A stretch of 64,000 nucleotides of DNA from Paenibacillus sp. FSL W8-0186 (GTDB lineage: Bacteria > Bacillota > Bacilli > Paenibacillales > Paenibacillaceae), in assembly GCF_037969765.1 (NCBI RefSeq), contig NZ_CP150207.1, forward strand, positions 1,660,001-1,724,000, written 5' to 3'. A model generated the notes under the pieces. It did not search any database, was not told where the DNA came from, and was given only the letters and a program-made list of their open reading frames with translations. Of this stretch, positions 35,107-44,450 are shown piece by piece. Positions within the stretch are counted from its first letter, which is position 1. Each line of letters starts with the position of its first letter. The translations under genes were made by a program, and so were the position numbers.

Positions 35107-36149
35107 TGAATAAATTGGCGGGATACGGAACGGCGGGTTTGGCACTTCTGGCTGTTACGCTGCTGGTCTGCATCGGCGTTGGTTCCGTTTTTCTGCCGAC
35201 CGGCCAGATTCTCGGCATTTTGCTTCACCGCCTGCCATGGATCGGCAGTATGATTACGCCGGACTGGGACGTCTCGGCAGAGCAGATCGTTATGCAGGTA
35301 CGGCTGCCGCGCGTACTGCTCGGCATGCTGGTCGGCGCTTCTTTGGCGGTGGCGGGGGCCGCATTTCAGGGCGTGCTGCGCAATCCGCTGGCAGACCCGT
35401 TTACCTTAGGCGTTTCCTCGGGCGCGGCGGTCGGTGCGGCTACGCTGATTTTCTTTGGTTGGCAGTTCTCCTTAATCGGCGTGTTTACGCTTCCGGTTAT
35501 CGCGTTTATAACAGGGGCAAGCACACTGCTTGTTGTCATGTGGCTGGCCAGGGAAAACGGGAAAATTCCGATCGAAAGCCTTATTTTGTCGGGCGTGGTC
35601 ATGCAGTCTTTTCTCGGTGCGATCGTTTCTTTTTTGACGGCCATGTCGAAAAAGACGGTGAACGAAATACTATACTGGACGATGGGAAGTCTCAGTTTGC
35701 GCGGATGGTCGTATACGATCATCCTTTTCCCTTATCTGGTCATTGGGCTGCTGTTCCTATGGAGCCAGGCCCGCAGCTTAAATCTGCTTGCGCTTGGTGA
35801 GCGGCAGGCATCCCATTCCGGGCTGAATGTTGATCGCACGAAGGTCTTGGTTTTACTCGTGGCAACGTTAATGAGTGCGGCGGCTGTATCCGTGTCTGGG
35901 GTTATCGGTTTTGTCGGCTTGGTTATTCCCCATATGATACGGCTGATCACGGGACCAGATTATCGGCTGATTATTCCGCTCTCCGCGCTTGGCGGAGGGA
36001 TATTCATGATGTGGAGCGATTTGGCCGCCCGGACGGTATTGGCCCCAACGGAGATCCCTTTGGGCGTGGTCACGGCCTTCGTCGGCGCTCCGTTCTTTGC
36101 TTATCTGCTGTACCGCAATAAGAAGCGGAGAATGGAGGAGCTGCAATGA
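35103..36149 (+). CDS. btuC: Cobalamin ABC transporter permease
   Basis: A 348-residue FecCD/BtuC-family permease with about ten membrane helices. Family blocks: RLPRVLLGMLVGASLAVAGA, FQGVLRNPLADPFTLGVSSG, and VIGFVGLVIPHMIRLITGPD followed by the ATPase-coupling region. ATGA overlaps on both sides link it translationally to btuF and btuD. Regulation is through the upstream riboswitch. Confidence 0.95.
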   Translation: MMNKLAGYGTAGLALLAVTLLVCIGVGSVFLPTGQILGILLHRLPWIGSMITPDWDVSAEQIVMQVRLPRVLLGMLVGASLAVAGAAFQGVLRNPLADPFTLGVSSGAAVGAATLIFFGWQFSLIGVFTLPVIAFITGASTLLVVMWLARENGKIPIESLILSGVVMQSFLGAIVSFLTAMSKKTVNEILYWTMGSLSLRGWSYTIILFPYLVIGLLFLWSQARSLNLLALGERQASHSGLNVDRTKVLVLLVATLMSAAAVSVSGVIGFVGLVIPHMIRLITGPDYRLIIPLSALGGGIFMMWSDLAARTVLAPTEIPLGVVTAFVGAPFFAYLLYRNKKRRMEELQ

Positions 36150-36931
36150 TCGAAGTACAAGGGGTAGAGAAATCCTACGGACGCCAAACAGTGCTCAAGG
36201 GGATTGACTGGCAGGTGCAGCGGGGCGACTTCTGGGGAATTATCGGGCCGAATGGCAGCGGAAAGACGACGCTTCTGAACGTGCTGTCAGGCGTAGAGAG
36301 TCCTGAGGCGGGGGAGGTAACGCTGGACGGCAGGCCGCTGGCAGCCTACGGACGCAAGGCGCTGTCAAGGAGACTCGCCGTGCTTCAGCAGGACGGCTTG
36401 CCGCCGATGGCTTTTCCGGTGCGCCAGGTTCTGGAAATGGGGAGATTCCCTTTTCAAAATTGGCGCGGGAAGGAAGAAGGCAACGGTGCCGAGGCTTTGC
36501 TCAATGAAATTGTAAGCCGTCTGGATTTGCAAGGGCTGGAGAACAAGCCGCTGCATGTGCTCAGCGGCGGGCAAAGACAGCGGGTGGCCCTCGGCAAAGT
36601 GATGGCGCAGCAGCCGGAGCTTGTGCTGCTGGATGAACCGACGACCTACCTTGACATCCGCTACCAGATGCAGTTCATGGAACTGGTCTCGAGCTGGCAG
36701 AGGGCCGAACATTTAACGGTCGTTGCCGTGATGCATGATTTGAATTTGGCAGCCTTGTATTGCGACAAGCTGCTTGCTTTGCGGGATGGCAAAATCGTTG
36801 CCATGGGAACGCCAAACGAAATTATTACCCCGGAAATAGTGAAGTCTCTGTTTGAAGTGGATGCTTATTCGGTCATGCATCCGGATCGCGGCGTGCCCCA
36901 ATTGCTGCTGCGTAGTGAACAGGGGACATGA
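36146..36931 (+). CDS. btuD: Cobalamin ABC transporter ATPase
   Basis: A 261-residue FepC/BtuD-type ATPase. Walker A GPNGSGKTT (about 34-42), Q-loop VLQQDG, signature LSGGQRQRVALGKVMAQ, Walker B LVLLDEPTTYLDI and switch His in VMHDLNLAALYCD. It energises BtuC-mediated uptake. Last gene of the riboswitch-controlled operon; followed by a repetitive 716-base gap before cobT. Confidence 0.95.
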   Translation: MIEVQGVEKSYGRQTVLKGIDWQVQRGDFWGIIGPNGSGKTTLLNVLSGVESPEAGEVTLDGRPLAAYGRKALSRRLAVLQQDGLPPMAFPVRQVLEMGRFPFQNWRGKEEGNGAEALLNEIVSRLDLQGLENKPLHVLSGGQRQRVALGKVMAQQPELVLLDEPTTYLDIRYQMQFMELVSSWQRAEHLTVVAVMHDLNLAALYCDKLLALRDGKIVAMGTPNEIITPEIVKSLFEVDAYSVMHPDRGVPQLLLRSEQGT

Positions 36932-36961
36932 GTGGGAGAAGCGAGGCGTGAGAAGTTAGGC

Positions 36962-37074
36962 ATGAGTTATGAGTTATGAGTTATGAGTTATGAGTTATGA
37001 GTTATGAGGTGTGAGGTATGAGGTATGAGGTATGAGTGTGTGAGTATGTGAGTATGTGAGTATGTGAGTATGTG
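36962..37074. repeat. 7-bp then 8-bp satellite between btuD and cobT
   Basis: ATGAGTT is repeated five times, passes through ATGAGGT variants with the same 7-base step, and then shifts to ATGTGAGT-type units with an 8-base step (about four). Further short degenerate repeats (GTACCTGTACC, GCCAGTATCATT twice) extend to about 37180. Not coding. The periods are not multiples of three and the units are contiguous without spacers, so this is neither coding nor CRISPR. Confidence 0.85.
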
Positions 37075-37188
37075 CTAGTATCTGTGTCCGTACCTGTACC
37101 GTACCTGTACCTTTACTTGTAAATGTGCCAGTATCATTGCCAGTATCATTGTCCGTGTCTGCTGTACCAGTGCCAGTACCTGTCTCTT

Positions 37189-37595
37189 GTGTCCGCTAGG
37201 TCGCTGAAAACTACGCAAACAGGTCAAATAGCGCCTTCTGAGTCCGTAAGCGAACCAGCAACCAGCGAGTTTGCAGCAACTTAGGCTACTGGTGCCCTGG
37301 CTAGTAGTTTTGCAACTCCCATGCCAGCGTAACGGACACAGGTTCCGCTATTTCACGAAAACCTCGGTTTACGGGCGGCTAACGGACCGTGGTTCCGCTA
37401 ATATGCACCAATCATGGCTTTTTGCACAGAGTTGGTGCCAATAAGGTCTCCTGTGTCCGTTAGGTCGCTGAAAACAACGCAAACAGGTCAAATAGCGCCT
37501 CCTGTGTCCGTTAGCGAACTTGCAACCAACGAACTGCAACCAACGAGCCAGCAACCAACGAGTTTGTAGCGCCTTCTGTGTCCGTAAGCAAAGGT
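37189..37595. repeat. Family-1 inverted-repeat elements, second locus
   Basis: A 66-bp segment starting GTGTCCGCTAGGTCGCTGAA at 37189 recurs nearly unchanged at 37453 (GTGTCCGTTAGGTCGCTGAA). Oppositely oriented copies TAACGGACACAGGTTCCGCT + ATTT (37330) and TAACGGACCGTGGTTCCGCT (37380) lie between them, and a partial copy ends at 37595. The same core words occur at 9743-9925. The interval holds no gene. Confidence 0.75.
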
Positions 37596-37647
37596 ACCGC
37601 AAAACTTTCGACATATTGTAGATTAATTTAGAGAAGAGGGCTGATGG

Positions 37648-38727
37648 ATGAGCTATTCCATTTCGGACATCATTGGATTAATTGCGCCGCTGCAAAAGAA
37701 AGCGGCAGAGTCAGCGGCAGAGCACCTGGATCGATTGACCAAGCCGCCGGGCAGTCTTGGCAAGCTGGAGGAGCTGGCGGTTCAGCTTGCCGGTATAACC
37801 GGGCAGGTTAAACCAAGTTTCTCGCAGCGCGCGATCATTGTGATGGCTGCGGATCACGGGGTTTGCGAGGAAGGGATTAGCGCTTTTCCGGCTGAGGTTA
37901 CCCCGCAAATGGTGTTGAATTTTTTGTCTGGCGGAGCGGCGATTAATGTATTTGCCCGTCAGGCTTCGGCGGAAGTGTTATGTGTTGATATCGGCGTGAA
38001 TGCCGAGCTGAGTCATCCGGATCTGTTGGAGCGGAAGGTGAGGATGGGAACGGCCAATATGGCCCTTGGACCGGCAATGAGCCGTGCGGAAGCAGAAGCG
38101 GCTGTGTTGGCCGGGGTGGCCGTCGTGAAGGAGGCTGTGAATAAAGGCACAACATTGTTCGTCACCGGTGAAATGGGCATTGGCAATACAACGGCTAGCG
38201 CCGCTATCATGAGTGTGCTTACGGGCATTGCTCCAGCCGAATGCGTCGGCCGCGGCACCGGAATTGACGAACGCAAGTTAGAGCATAAAGCATCCGTAGT
38301 AGACCGGGCCATTGCGGTAAATCAGCCGGACGCCAATGATCCGGTTGATGTGCTTTCCAAGGTGGGCGGACTGGAGATAGCCGGATTGACTGGGGTTATA
38401 CTTGGCGCAGCCGCCCATCGGTGCCCGGTCGTTATCGATGGATTTATTTCGAGCATTGCAGCTTTAGTCGCTCAAAGGCTATGCGCGGAGACGGCAAGTT
38501 ATATGGTGGCTTCCCACCACTCGCAGGAGCCGGGGCATATTCAGGTACTGCGCGAGCTTGGACTTTCCCCGATGCTGGAGCTGAATATGCGGCTCGGTGA
38601 AGGAACGGGCGGTGCGCTTGCTTTGCATCTGATTGACGGAGCTTGCCGGATCATGAAGGAAATGGCTACTTTCGAAAGTGCGGGAATCTCTGCGGGTGAA
38701 ACGGCTGTCGAGGAGGATGCGAAGTGA
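37648..38727 (+). CDS. cobT: Nicotinate-nucleotide-dimethylbenzimidazole phosphoribosyltransferase (CobT)
   Basis: A 359-residue CobT, normal length. It makes alpha-ribazole phosphate from a lower-ligand base and nicotinate mononucleotide. Motifs: LTKPPGSLGKLEELAVQLAG (about 27-46), VMAADHGVCEEGISAFP (about 65), NFLSGGAAINVFARQ, GEMGIGNTTASAA, and the catalytic-Glu loop MRLGEGTGGALAL near the C-terminus. First of three coupled genes; the stop overlaps the cobU GTG. No riboswitch lies in front of it, so it may depend on read-through from btuD or on an unseen promoter in the repeat gap. Confidence 0.97.
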   Translation: MSYSISDIIGLIAPLQKKAAESAAEHLDRLTKPPGSLGKLEELAVQLAGITGQVKPSFSQRAIIVMAADHGVCEEGISAFPAEVTPQMVLNFLSGGAAINVFARQASAEVLCVDIGVNAELSHPDLLERKVRMGTANMALGPAMSRAEAEAAVLAGVAVVKEAVNKGTTLFVTGEMGIGNTTASAAIMSVLTGIAPAECVGRGTGIDERKLEHKASVVDRAIAVNQPDANDPVDVLSKVGGLEIAGLTGVILGAAAHRCPVVIDGFISSIAALVAQRLCAETASYMVASHHSQEPGHIQVLRELGLSPMLELNMRLGEGTGGALALHLIDGACRIMKEMATFESAGISAGETAVEEDAK

Positions 38728-39314
38728 TCGTTATGGTGACTGGCGGCGCCCGGAGCGGGAAGAGCAGCTTTGCCGAACGCTGGTGTATGAAGCACGCATC
38801 CAGGTCATACTATATCGCCACTGCTCAGGCTTTCGATGAAGAGATGGAGCAGAGAATTGCTCTGCATCGCGAGGATCGGGCAGCGGCAGGTTATACATGG
38901 AGGACGATCGAGGAGCCGCTTCAGCTAAGCAATTTACTCTTTGAGTTGGGAAACGGTCAGCTTGAAGAAGCGAACGCAGAAACTGAAGTCGAAACCTCTC
39001 CTGCCGTACTGATCGATTGCCTAACGCTATGGCTGTCCAATATGCTGCTCGCTGTTGGCGAACAGGTTGATGCCGAATCCAGGATGATGAAGGAAATCGA
39101 TCATCTTCTTGAGGCGATCGCAGGTTACAGGGGCACGCTTGTAATTGTAACTAACGAGGTGGGGAGCGGGATTGTTCCCGCGTATCCGCTGGGCAGGCAG
39201 TACCGGGATTTGGCGGGGATTTTGAACCGGCGTGTAGCCGCTATAGCTGATCAGGTATTTCTTGTTACAGCGGGAATTCCGATCGAGCTGAAAAGCAGGG
39301 AGTATAAGCTATGA
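38724..39314 (+). CDS. cobU: Adenosylcobinamide kinase / guanylyltransferase (CobU/CobP)
   Basis: A 196-residue bifunctional enzyme that phosphorylates adenosylcobinamide and transfers GMP. P-loop GGARSGKSSFAE at residues about 7-18, a His-containing segment QRIALHREDRAAAGYTW around the guanylylation site, and VTNEVGSGIVPAYPLGRQYR near 145. Start is GTG 38724, overlapping the cobT stop by 4 bases; ATGA overlap with cobS follows. Confidence 0.96.
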   Translation: MIVMVTGGARSGKSSFAERWCMKHASRSYYIATAQAFDEEMEQRIALHREDRAAAGYTWRTIEEPLQLSNLLFELGNGQLEEANAETEVETSPAVLIDCLTLWLSNMLLAVGEQVDAESRMMKEIDHLLEAIAGYRGTLVIVTNEVGSGIVPAYPLGRQYRDLAGILNRRVAAIADQVFLVTAGIPIELKSREYKL

Positions 39315-40357
39315 GCAGAGGCAACGAAAGCGAAAAAAACGTTGTGGACGATCCCCGCACGAATAGCGCAAACAGCAACAATAACAGCGTATCCAGCACC
39401 AACAGCGTCAATAACCCCATCATCATTAACAGCATTAACAGCATTAACAGCATTAACAGCATTAACAGCACTAACAGCACTAACAGCACTAACAGCACTA
39501 ACAGCACTAACAGCACTAACAGTCCGGGCTTACCCGATGCCAGTTCCATTAAGGATACCGGCAAGGATTGGCCGCTGGCGGCGGCGTTTCAATTTTTATC
39601 GCGGTTTCCTGTGCCGGTTGAGGTGAATTTTACGCCGGGGGTGCTGCGGCGCAGTACCAAATACTATCCGCTGGTCGGCTTCGCTATAGGTGCTGCGCTC
39701 GGTCTGGCTGCTGCAGGCTGTGCTTGGGTGCTCCCGCCAATGCCGGCTGCAGTGCTCATCCTCGCTTTATGGATTTGGCTGACCGGGGGGCTGCATCTCG
39801 ACGGCTGGATGGATTCAGCGGATGCGCTGCTCAGCTACCGGAGCAGGGAGAGAATGCTGGAAATCATGAAGGACAGCCGGGTCGGCGCCATGGGAGTCAT
39901 CGCTTGCGTGCTGCTGCTTCTGCTGAAAATGTCTCTCCTCTACACGCTGATCGGCTATGGCTTTGCCCAGGTGGGTGCAGCGCTTCTGACGGCAGCGATA
40001 TGGAGCCGCTGGTTCATGACCTATGCTATGCAGGCATGGCCGACGGCGCGGCAGGGTGAAGGGCTTGCGGGCAATTTTCGCGGGCTGAAGCCGGGCAGTA
40101 TTGCTGTTTCCACGGCTGCCGCCCTGCTGCTATCCGCCGCTGGATTAACGGCAATAATTTCACTGGAACAGGGAACTGTTCTAGGCTCTCTTGTGCTGTT
40201 ATACTGTGCTGCTCCTTGCGTTGCTTGGCTCGCAGGCACGCTGGCCGCCAGCAGGATCAGCAAGCGGCTAGGCGGATTAACGGGGGATGTCTACGGCGCT
40301 TTGAACGAAGGCATTGAGGCAGCGGTACTGCTAGCAGCGGTGATTTGTCTGGGGTAA
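39311..40357 (+). CDS. cobS: Adenosylcobinamide-GDP ribazoletransferase (CobS) with a repeat-expanded N-terminus
   Basis: CobS joins alpha-ribazole (phosphate) to adenosylcobinamide-GDP in the membrane. The core starts at about residue 90 (AFQFLSRFPVPVEVNF) and has GGLHLDGWMDSADALLSYRS, the metal-binding DGWMD, and KDSRVGAMGVIAC, followed by several membrane helices. Total length is 348, roughly 80-90 more than usual CobS; the excess is an Asn/Ser-rich N-terminus with INS five times and TNS seven times. ATG overlaps the cobU stop by 4 bases. An internal start near the core cannot be excluded but shows no clear ribosome binding site. Confidence 0.93.
   Translation: MSRGNESEKNVVDDPRTNSANSNNNSVSSTNSVNNPIIINSINSINSINSINSTNSTNSTNSTNSTNSTNSPGLPDASSIKDTGKDWPLAAAFQFLSRFPVPVEVNFTPGVLRRSTKYYPLVGFAIGAALGLAAAGCAWVLPPMPAAVLILALWIWLTGGLHLDGWMDSADALLSYRSRERMLEIMKDSRVGAMGVIACVLLLLLKMSLLYTLIGYGFAQVGAALLTAAIWSRWFMTYAMQAWPTARQGEGLAGNFRGLKPGSIAVSTAAALLLSAAGLTAIISLEQGTVLGSLVLLYCAAPCVAWLAGTLAASRISKRLGGLTGDVYGALNEGIEAAVLLAAVICLG
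39425..39532 (+). repeat. 9-bp tandem repeat, 12 units, in cobS
   Basis: ATTAACAGC five times then ACTAACAGC seven times (last ends AGT), encoding INS and TNS. Near-identical units suggest recent slippage expansion; the period preserves the frame. Confidence 0.92.
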
Positions 40358-40397
40358 AAAACAACAAAGCCGTGGTACCTTGAGTATCACGGCTTTG
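40355..40397 (-). terminator. Terminator between cobS and the chemoreceptor gene
   Basis: CAAAGCCGTG (40365-40374) pairs exactly with CACGGCTTTG (40388-40397). On the minus strand the stem runs into TTGTTTTTT, so it mainly ends the chemoreceptor transcript; on the plus strand the T-tail is absent. Confidence 0.8.
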
Positions 40398-40427
40398 CTG
40401 AGGCAGTAAATAATTTTTACCCATTTA

Positions 40428-42116
40428 TCAGATGATAAATTTGCTAACGGATTCCCGCAGGGAGAGTGCGCCTTCATGCAGGCTGCGCACGGTGTTGGCA
40501 TGATCCTTAATTTCCTCCGCCTGTCTTGTAGAGTTGCCGGCAATTTCCTCGATCATCTCGAGCGATTTAGCTGTGATGCTGGCAGCGTCTTCTACAGAGA
40601 CGGTGACCTCTTCCGCGCTGGCCGAAACCTGCTGGGTCGAAGAGGAGATCGATTGAATGGTCAAGTTTATCGATTGAATCCATTCTGTCAGCTGGGAGAA
40701 GGCTTCTTCCGCGTTTTTGACGCGGGACGTCCCGGACTGGATTTCCTCGCTGACCCGCTGCATGGCACGAACCGAGTTGCCGGACTCCTCCTGGATGGCG
40801 AGGAGATAATCGCCGATTTCATCGGTAGCGATGCGGGATTGCTCGGCAAGCTTGCGTATTTCTTCGGCTACGACCGCGAAGCCCTTGCCTTGTTCGCCGG
40901 CGCGGGCCGACTCGATGGCGGCATTGAGCGCCAGGATGTTGATCTGTTTGCTGATTTCCTTAACCGTTCCAACGATTTGGGCTATCGCTTCGGAGCGCTC
41001 GTTCATCAGGGAAATATGGTTCATCGATTCGGCTGCGGCTTCTTCAACGAGGAGCATGCCGTCGACAGCGCCGTGCGCCAGTTCATTGCCTGTGATTGCC
41101 TTCTGCGAGGCTTCGCCGATTTTTTCGGTGATGTCAGCCGAGGAGGACGCGATATATTGAATGCCTTTGGAGATTTCCTCCATGGCCCGCGCATTCTCTG
41201 CTGCAGTCGAGGCGAGCGTCGTGCTGCCTGTTTCCACTTGCTGCGCCGCTTCATTGGAGCTGTAAATCAATTGCTCGAAGGTTTGTGCCGAGCTCAGCAA
41301 GCTATCCGAAGTGTTAACGACAGCCTGGGACGTATCGTGTACGCTCGAAATCATTCCTTTCAACTGTTCTGTCATCGTACGGAAGCTTAGCGAGAGCTGG
41401 GCCAGCTCGTCGTGACCCTGAACCTGAATCGATTGGCGCAAATCACCGCGGGCCATGGCCTCGGTCACCTGAGTCAGGCTCTTTAACGGCCGTGTAATCC
41501 GTTTGCTGATCCAAAAGGCTGCAGTAGATCCAACAATGATAATGAGGGCGGTAATGCCAAAGCAGATCCAGAAAATTTCCGATTGCTTCTCCTTGACGAA
41601 AGTGGCATCCATACCAACAGCCAGCATTAGCTCGCTGCCCGGAACTTGGATATAAGCCGTCTTATGGTAGCCGAATTTGTCCGAATACAGGTCGCTAATA
41701 GCCAGTTTGCCTGCGGACGCCTGCTTCATCGCACTTTGAACGGCGATCGCTTCGGAGGCTTGTACGGCAGAGCCAGAGCTCGCCGCAATGACGGTAGCCT
41801 GCTCATCGTGCAGGTGAATGAGATAAACCGTATCTAGTTGAAAATCCTCTGCGCTCTTTGTTAAGTAAGCCTCCACGCCGAACCGGTTATTTTCTCCGCC
41901 CTTAAGCAGCTGGAGGGACATGGTAGTATCGAGTCTGCGGTATATGTCCTGCGTACTCGTATGTAGAACTTTATCAAACTGGGGCAAGACGTTATTATTG
42001 ACAATGCCCATGGATACGTAATAAAAGCTAATACTGAATAAAAGCGAAGACAATACAATGACGACGGCAAAGGTTGTCATGAATTTACGGCTGATAGAAT
42101 GCTTGATTCCGAGCAT
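40428..42116 (-). CDS. Methyl-accepting chemotaxis protein
   Basis: A 562-residue transmembrane chemoreceptor. A first membrane helix (about 13-35) precedes an extracellular sensor of about 150 residues of Cache-like size, then a second helix ([20 protein letters not shown]), HAMP domain ([20 protein letters not shown]) and a cytoplasmic signalling domain with the conserved hairpin tip [20 protein letters not shown] + [11 protein letters not shown]. The ligand is unknown. Start at ATG 42116 behind AGGAGG; the frame opens 72 bases earlier without a site. Monocistronic. Confidence 0.95.
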   Translation of the reverse strand: MLGIKHSISRKFMTTFAVVIVLSSLLFSISFYYVSMGIVNNNVLPQFDKVLHTSTQDIYRRLDTTMSLQLLKGGENNRFGVEAYLTKSAEDFQLDTVYLIHLHDEQATVIAASSGSAVQASEAIAVQSAMKQASAGKLAISDLYSDKFGYHKTAYIQVPGSELMLAVGMDATFVKEKQSEIFWICFGITALIIIVGSTAAFWISKRITRPLKSLTQVTEAMARGDLRQSIQVQGHDELAQLSLSFRTMTEQLKGMISSVHDTSQAVVNTSDSLLSSAQTFEQLIYSSNEAAQQVETGSTTLASTAAENARAMEEISKGIQYIASSSADITEKIGEASQKAITGNELAHGAVDGMLLVEEAAAESMNHISLMNERSEAIAQIVGTVKEISKQINILALNAAIESARAGEQGKGFAVVAEEIRKLAEQSRIATDEIGDYLLAIQEESGNSVRAMQRVSEEIQSGTSRVKNAEEAFSQLTEWIQSINLTIQSISSSTQQVSASAEEVTVSVEDAASITAKSLEMIEEIAGNSTRQAEEIKDHANTVRSLHEGALSLRESVSKFII

Positions 42117-42337
42117 GACAAAAAATCCTCCTAATCTATTTAAACCGTGTTGGTTGGTCGCTGCTGCTATTGATCTCCTTCCATTCACCCAAGCGAAATA
42201 TTAACCATTGGTTTATTAGACATATAATATAGCAAGTTCTCCCATTTGAAAATAGGGATTTTGGTGATTTCTGCCTTCTTTCATAAAACTTTCACTGATT
42301 TTTCATTTAAGCGACATAAACATAGGGAGGAAGTCAT

Positions 42338-43036
42338 ATGTTCAATTTCGGATGGGGCGTTCTGTTCGTGCTCGTGAACTTTACGTTCTTCTTGATATGC
42401 TATCGATGGTTCGGTAAAAAAGGCCTTTATGCGTGGATCGGTGTAGCTACGGTCATCGCTAATATTCAAGTGGTGAAAACGATCGAAATGTTCGGGATCG
42501 TGATGACCCTCGGCAATACGATGTATGTCAGCCTCTATCTGACCAGTGATTTGCTCAATGAAAAATACGGCCGCGGCGAAGCCAAAAAAGCGGTGTGGTT
42601 CGGTTTCTTTACTTTGATTATGACGACCATCCTGATGCAGATGGCTCTGGTCTTTACCCCCCAACCCGGGGACTTTGCCCAAGAATCGCTAAATAGCATA
42701 TTCGGGTGGATGCCGCGGCTTGCGCTCGCAAGCCTGACGGCCTACTTCATCAGTCAATTTCTGGATGTGCGGCTGTTTGCATGGATCAGGAAGTTCTACC
42801 CGAGCCGGGGCCAGCTGTGGATTCGCAACAATTTCAGCACGATGGTCAGCTCGTTCGTCGATACACTGATCTTCTGCACCATCGCTTTTGCCGGGCAATA
42901 CAGCTTGCCCATTTGGACGGAAATTTTGCTTACCACTTATGTCATCAAATTTATTCTTACGGCTGCAGGTACCCCATTCCTGTATATCGCTCGAAACTAT
43001 CATCCCGATGAGGTTGAAACGGCGCAAACCAGGTAG
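42338..43036 (+). CDS. Queuosine precursor transporter, YhhQ/VUT family
   Basis: A 232-residue membrane protein with about six helices. Family motifs are MYVSLYLTSDLLNEKYGR (about 65-85) and the late FSTMVSSFVDTLIFCTIAFA. VUT-family members import queuosine precursors such as preQ0/preQ1 or 7-deazaguanine. The genome also carries queC-D-E-F about 5 kb away, which supports the assignment. I see no preQ1 aptamer in this gene's own leader. Start is behind AGGGAGGAAGTCAT. Confidence 0.88.
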   Translation: MFNFGWGVLFVLVNFTFFLICYRWFGKKGLYAWIGVATVIANIQVVKTIEMFGIVMTLGNTMYVSLYLTSDLLNEKYGRGEAKKAVWFGFFTLIMTTILMQMALVFTPQPGDFAQESLNSIFGWMPRLALASLTAYFISQFLDVRLFAWIRKFYPSRGQLWIRNNFSTMVSSFVDTLIFCTIAFAGQYSLPIWTEILLTTYVIKFILTAAGTPFLYIARNYHPDEVETAQTR

Positions 43037-43122
43037 CCGGAATTCATCCGGCGTGTCCGGGTAACAATGGCAGGCGGCTCCGCCGAGGCGGTTATTCACG
43101 TAAAAATATTGCAAATGCAAAG

Positions 43123-43153
43123 GCAGCCTCCGTCTTGACGACGAAGGCTGCTT
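43123..43153. terminator. Convergent terminator between yhhQ and the Xaa-Pro peptidase gene
   Basis: GCAGCCTCCGTC pairs with GACGAAGGCTGC, one mismatch, loop TTGAC. T-tails are short on both strands. Confidence 0.6.
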
Positions 43154-43181
43154 CAGGTTGGTTATGGCCTCATAAAGTGGT

Positions 43182-44267
43182 TTACAAATAGGTCAGCTCC
43201 TTTGGAAGCGACGTTAACACTTCGACTCCTGAAGCCGTTACCGCGACATCGTCCTCGATCCGGACGCCCCCCAGTCCTGGGACGTAAATTCCCGGCTCGA
43301 CGGTAAATACGTTGCCTTCTTCCAGCAGCAGCTCGTTCTCGCCGTGGACGGAAGGGAACTCGTGAACGTCGATGCCGAGGCCGTGACCGAGCCGGTGAAT
43401 GAAATAGGGCCCGTATCCGGCGTCCGCAATGACGTCGCGGGCAGCTTTGTCAATCGAGGCATAGGACACGCCGGGCTTAATGGCCTGGATCGCGGCTTCA
43501 TTTGCAGCGCGGACCGTATTATAGATGCGCTGCAGCGGTTCGTCCAAATGGCCGACAGCATAGGTCCGGGTAATGTCTGAAGCGTAACCGCCAGCGTATA
43601 GGCCGATATCGAACATCAGCAAATCGCCGCTCGCGATGGCCTGACTGCCTGGCACTCCGTGGGGGAGGGCGGTTTTTTTGCCGGTAAGCACCATGGAATC
43701 GAAAGCCGGGCCTTCGGCGCCTACTTTACGGATGAGGTATTCGATTTCGGCAACGAGCTCGTTTTCAGTAACGCCTATTGCCGCACGGGGCAAAGTGTCC
43801 TGCAATACTTGCTCGATCAGGTTGACCGCATGGCGGATTTTCTCGATCTCCTCTGGCGATTTACGGTTGCGGAGCTGGCGCAGCCAAGGCCCGACATCCA
43901 GATATCTAGCGAAGGATAGGGAGTCCTGGAGCTGCTCGAAGCGGGCTACGGACATATGGTCCTTTTCAAAGCCGATCGTACCGACTGAGGATTTCAGATT
44001 TTTTTTCAACACTTCATAAGGGTTGTCCGTATCACTGTGCGTGACGACTTCGGCGATGTCGGCTGACGCGCGGGCGTTCTCTTCATCCAGCTCGGGAACG
44101 AGCAGGAAGGGCTGTTTACCCATGGAGAATACGGCGCCCAGAAACCGTTCGTGAGGATTGCTGAGAAAGCCTGTCAGATAATAGACGTGCTTGGGATCTG
44201 TAATGATTAGAGTTTGTATGCCCACCTCCCGCATTTTTTGTTCCAGTATGGTCCATTTGGAGTTCAT
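43182..44267 (-). CDS. Xaa-Pro peptidase (M24B)
   Basis: A 361-residue M24 metallopeptidase with a creatinase-like N-terminal domain and pita-bread catalytic domain. Metal ligands are visible in FDIGLYAGGYASDITRTYAV (two Asp), HRLGHGLGIDVHEFP (His), VEPGIYV (Glu) and GGVRIEDDV (Glu). It cleaves X-Pro bonds of short peptides in the cytosol; prolidase and aminopeptidase P are hard to tell apart here. GGGAGG lies 8 bases before the ATG. A structured leader with a terminator lies upstream. Confidence 0.95.
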   Translation of the reverse strand: MNSKWTILEQKMREVGIQTLIITDPKHVYYLTGFLSNPHERFLGAVFSMGKQPFLLVPELDEENARASADIAEVVTHSDTDNPYEVLKKNLKSSVGTIGFEKDHMSVARFEQLQDSLSFARYLDVGPWLRQLRNRKSPEEIEKIRHAVNLIEQVLQDTLPRAAIGVTENELVAEIEYLIRKVGAEGPAFDSMVLTGKKTALPHGVPGSQAIASGDLLMFDIGLYAGGYASDITRTYAVGHLDEPLQRIYNTVRAANEAAIQAIKPGVSYASIDKAARDVIADAGYGPYFIHRLGHGLGIDVHEFPSVHGENELLLEEGNVFTVEPGIYVPGLGGVRIEDDVAVTASGVEVLTSLPKELTYL

Positions 44268-44365
44268 ATGGCGAACCTCCCTCTCTTTAAAACTATTTAT
44301 TTATTATAGGGTAAAAGATTCGATGCAGATAGTTTAGCAGCTCTTCTCGGGGCAAGTTTTTCAAG

Positions 44366-44450
44366 AAAAAAGACGTCCTCATTCAGGACATCCTCATGTG
44401 AAGTTATCTAATCAAGCTTGAAATAGATGAGGTTGTGATCACGGTTTTAT
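44366..44450 (-). promoter_or_regulatory. Structured leader with terminator upstream of the peptidase gene
   Basis: Read on the minus strand: TTACAA, 17 bases, TACAAT (a possible promoter, -10 at about 44452-44457), then CCTCAT...ATGAGG arms enclosing the palindrome TCAAGCTTGA, then GATGTCCT-GAATG-AGGACGTC followed by TTTTTT (44366-44392). The terminator is about 100 bases before the peptidase ATG and has no other gene to terminate on that strand. The ATGAGG arm abuts the terminator stem, suggesting alternative pairing. It could be a leader or a short RNA. Known riboswitch motifs are not recognised. Confidence 0.5.

Noticed and set aside
36962..37180. CRISPR-like array
   Set aside because: Units are 7-8 bp and contiguous with no unique spacers; no cas genes are nearby.
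37369..37614. 81-codon minus-strand frame in the cobT upstream gap
   Set aside because: It is made of family-1 repeat elements and has no start signal.
39265..39564. Minus-strand frame rich in Leu-Val-Leu repeats, looking like a membrane protein
   Set aside because: It is the antisense translation of the cobS 9-bp repeat.
42240..42337. preQ1 riboswitch before the VUT transporter gene
   Set aside because: No GGTTC hairpin with A-rich AAAAACTAA tail is present.
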